Under the pieces are notes generated by a model that was not told the DNA's origin, made no database searches, and saw nothing but the letters and a program-made list of their open reading frames with translations. From NCBI GenBank assembly GCA_021648045.1, contig JAKITM010000027.1, positions 1-26,820 of the forward strand: a stretch of 26,820 nucleotides of DNA, in the 5' to 3' direction. The stretch is from Lysobacterales bacterium. GTDB lineage: Bacteria; Pseudomonadota; Gammaproteobacteria; Xanthomonadales; SZUA-36. Below, piece by piece: positions 24,792 to 26,820 of the stretch. Position 1 is the stretch's first letter; the number at the start of each line of letters is the position of its first letter. The translations under genes were made by a program, and so were the position numbers.

Positions 24792-25054
24792 GGCAATGCA
24801 AAAACGCTGGCAGAATTAAGCTACCCTGACATTCTGGCGTTTGGGCGTAACTTGGACTTAGCAGAAAAATTGTGTGAAAAAGAAATCAATAAAATGCTGG
24901 TGAATATTATTCCTGCTGCAGGCAAATTGTATAAACAAGTGCAAACCAATAACGACGGGAAAAATATTACCGGTGAATTAAGAATGCTGCGTGAAATTAT
25001 TGAGTTGGTGGTGAAAGAAATGGTGCGCGGAGTTCAAATATCAGTTTAATTGTG
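24792..25054 (+). pseudogene. hipA 3'-end fragment (repeat copy 2)
   Basis: An open frame encodes the HipA C-terminal stretch N-A-K-T-L-A-E-L-S-Y-P-D-I-L-A-F-G-R to V-R-G-V-Q-I-S-V, matching 23155-23417 without gaps. The sequence before it (to about 24771) is in frame but unrelated to HipA. It lacks the kinase core, so it cannot be active. The duplication brackets the toxin-antitoxin pair, leaving the pair within 1.4 kb between direct repeats. Confidence 0.85.
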
Positions 25055-25220
25055 GTTTGCCCCAGATTCCTTTGATAAAACATGGGTTTAATATCAATTT
25101 AATTGTGATCTGTCCCCGATGATTGATTCCAAATATCAGCGAAGGAATTATCTGACCTAGCAGATAGAGTTATGGGTTATGCTAATGTTATTGTAAATGA
25201 GCAGTAGAAAACAATAAACT

Positions 25221-25320
25221 AACGTCAGCAATGAGGGACAAACCTCCATGGTGCTTATTTTGTGCCAAAAGAGCCAGCACAAAACAGTCCCCACTACCGC
25301 TTACTCTCATTGCTGGCGTT
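25221..25320. repeat. attC-like 100-base imperfect palindrome upstream of hsdR
   Basis: Left arm AACGTCAGCAATGAG (25221-25235) pairs with right arm CTCATTGCTGGCGTT (25306-25320) at 14 of 15 positions; inside, GGGAC/GTCCC (25235-25239/25287-25291) and TTTTGTGC/GCACAAAA (25258-25265/25277-25284) pair. The AAC...GTTATAA ends, the gagggac...gtccc boxes and the extrahelical bases recall Vibrio-type attC sites, but the AAC/GTT cores are not textbook. The remainder of 25055-25392 has no gene. Confidence 0.5.
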
Positions 25321-25392
25321 ATAAAGCATCAAAGTACCCGTAACTATTTAAACAATGAATATAAACCAAACAACAGCCTCAGAGATTAAGCG

Positions 25393-26820
25393 ATGACCAC
25401 AAAAGAAAGCCTGATCGAAGAAAACTTAATCTCGAAGCTCAAGGAACTCAAATACAGCTATCGCGAAGATATTCGCGATCGAGAAACCCTTGAGAAAAAT
25501 TTCCGACAAAAGTTCGAGGCACTCAATCGTGTCAACCTCAGCGATGCCGAATTCGCTCGCCTGCGCGATGAGATCATCACCGCTGATGTTTTCACGGCAG
25601 CACAAAAACTGCGCGAAAAGAGTCTGTTTATACGCGAAGACGGCACACCTCTTGAATTTACTCTAGTCAACATTAGAGACTGGTGCAAAAATGACTTTGA
25701 AGTCATTAACCAGCTACGCATCAATACCGACAATAGCCATCACCGCTATGATGTCATCCTCCTCATCAATGGCGTGCCGGTGGTGCAAATTGAACTAAAA
25801 ACCCTGCAAATCAGCCCGCGCCGTGCCATGGAGCAGATCGTTGCCTACAAAAACGACATCGGCAACGGTTATAGCAACACGCTGCTCTGTTTTATGCAGT
25901 TGTTTATTGTCAGTAACGAAAGCGACACCCGCTACTTCGCCAACAACCCCAACCAGCATTTCAGCTTTAATGCCGAAGAACGCTTTTTACCCATTTACCA
26001 GCACGCAGATAAAGACAACAACAAAATCGCCCACCTGCACGACTTTGCCGACGACTTCCTCGCAAAGTGTACGCTGGGCCTGCTGATCAGCCGCTACATG
26101 GTATTAGTGCAGAGCGAGCAACAAATGCTCATCATGCGCCCTTACCAAATCTATGCGGTCAAGGCGATTGTTGAGGCCATCCACCAGAATCGTGGTAATG
26201 GGTATATCTGGCATACCACCGGCAGCGGCAAAACTCTCACCTCGTTCAAAGCATCCACACTGCTCAAAGACAATCCCGATATTGAAAAATGTCTGTTTGT
26301 GGTCGATCGCAAAGACCTCGACCGCCAGACCCGTGAAGAATTCAATAAATTCCAGCCCGGCTGTGTAGAACAAAATACCAACACCGAAACACTGGTGCGG
26401 CGCATGTTATCGGAAGACTTTGCCGACAAGGTCATCGTCACCACCATCCAGAAGCTCGGTCTCGCATTGGATGAAAACAGCAAGCGTAATCAGACCAAAA
26501 CCAAGCAAGGGCAGCAAACCTACAAACAACGCCTCGAACCCTTGCGCGATAAGCGCGTGGTGTTTATCTTCGACGAATGCCATCGCTCCCAGTTTGGCGA
26601 CAACCACAACGCCATTAAGACTTTCTTCCCCAAAGCGCAACTGTTTGGCTTTACCGGCACGCCCATCTTTGAAGAGAACGCCACTTACAAACAATTCGAT
26701 GGCAATGTCGGCACTTACAAAACCACCGAAGACATCTTCGAAAAAGAGCTACACGCCTACACCATCACCCACGCCATTGAGGATAAAAACGTCCTCAGCT
26801 TTCATATTGATTATTTTGGC
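25393..26820 (+). CDS. hsdR: Type I restriction endonuclease subunit R, 3' end outside window
   Basis: Motor and nuclease subunit of a type I restriction-modification complex, which translocates and cuts foreign DNA. The frame runs from ATG 25393 to the window end (476 codons) without a stop. The N-terminal nuclease domain shows R-Y-D-V-I-L-L-I-N-G-V-P-V-V-Q-I-E-L-K (D120, E134, K136; PD-D/ExK). The superfamily 2 helicase motifs follow: I H-T-T-G-S-G-K-T (274-281), II D-E-C-H (394-397), III G-F-T-G-T-P (419-424). The start is preceded by a weak ribosome-binding region (gagattaagcg). No hsdM or hsdS is in the window; they may lie downstream or elsewhere. Confidence 0.95.
   Translation, partial: MTTKESLIEENLISKLKELKYSYREDIRDRETLEKNFRQKFEALNRVNLSDAEFARLRDEIITADVFTAAQKLREKSLFIREDGTPLEFTLVNIRDWCKNDFEVINQLRINTDNSHHRYDVILLINGVPVVQIELKTLQISPRRAMEQIVAYKNDIGNGYSNTLLCFMQLFIVSNESDTRYFANNPNQHFSFNAEERFLPIYQHADKDNNKIAHLHDFADDFLAKCTLGLLISRYMVLVQSEQQMLIMRPYQIYAVKAIVEAIHQNRGNGYIWHTTGSGKTLTSFKASTLLKDNPDIEKCLFVVDRKDLDRQTREEFNKFQPGCVEQNTNTETLVRRMLSEDFADKVIVTTIQKLGLALDENSKRNQTKTKQGQQTYKQRLEPLRDKRVVFIFDECHRSQFGDNHNAIKTFFPKAQLFGFTGTPIFEENATYKQFDGNVGTYKTTEDIFEKELHAYTITHAIEDKNVLSFHIDYFG

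Overview
The window looks like a moderate-GC gammaproteobacterial chromosome segment. It opens with the rplY-pth-ychF run that is typical of that class, followed by a fused aspartokinase/diaminopimelate decarboxylase of the kind known from Xanthomonadales and some other gammaproteobacteria. I cannot name a genus from the sequence.

Layout. (1) 1-2412: core genes on the + strand: ribosomal protein L25 (5' end outside the window), peptidyl-tRNA hydrolase, and the GTPase/ATPase YchF. (2) 2413-3202: about 790 bases without a credible protein. The minus strand here is purine-rich, full of small perfect hairpins (including a GAAA tetraloop), and ends in a strong minus-strand intrinsic terminator, so I read it as a candidate structured noncoding RNA of about 0.5 kb. 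(3) 3203-7599: bifunctional LysAC for lysine/aspartate-family synthesis and an exported M17 leucyl aminopeptidase. (4) 7600-9757: a Y1/REP-associated transposase-like gene on the minus strand, with a 3'-end fragment of itself and three copies of a downstream segment, joined by A-rich (taaacaat)-type tracts. (5) 9758-16214, minus strand: APC amino-acid permease, a small conserved-looking protein with a possible lost signal peptide, a DUF3313-like exported protein, and a large AsmA-like protein. (6) 16350-19281, plus strand: a DsbA-fold CxxC oxidoreductase and an eight-haem c-type cytochrome with a TPR tail. (7) 19402-22166, minus strand: two exported proteins, a seven-repeat FG-GAP-like propeller and a lectin/lyase-like protein, that end in nearly the same tail (I-F-x-D/N-G-F-E).

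(8) 22260-26820 is an accessory region. It holds a decayed hipA kinase gene (truncated and frameshifted), a 110-bp inverted-repeat miniature element, a perfect 38-bp tandem repeat, a ParE/RelE-type toxin with its antitoxin on the minus strand, a second copy of the hipA 3' end, two attC-like imperfect palindromes, and the start of a type I restriction subunit gene hsdR that runs off the window. This part has the look of a defence/toxin-antitoxin island built by recombination between repeats, possibly including integron-cassette material, although no integrase gene is visible.

The observations I consider most worth following are the minus-strand RNA candidate at about 2490-3050, the shared C-terminal tail of the two exported proteins, the stepwise duplication of the transposase 3' end, and the attC-like palindromes around the toxin-antitoxin and hipA fragments.
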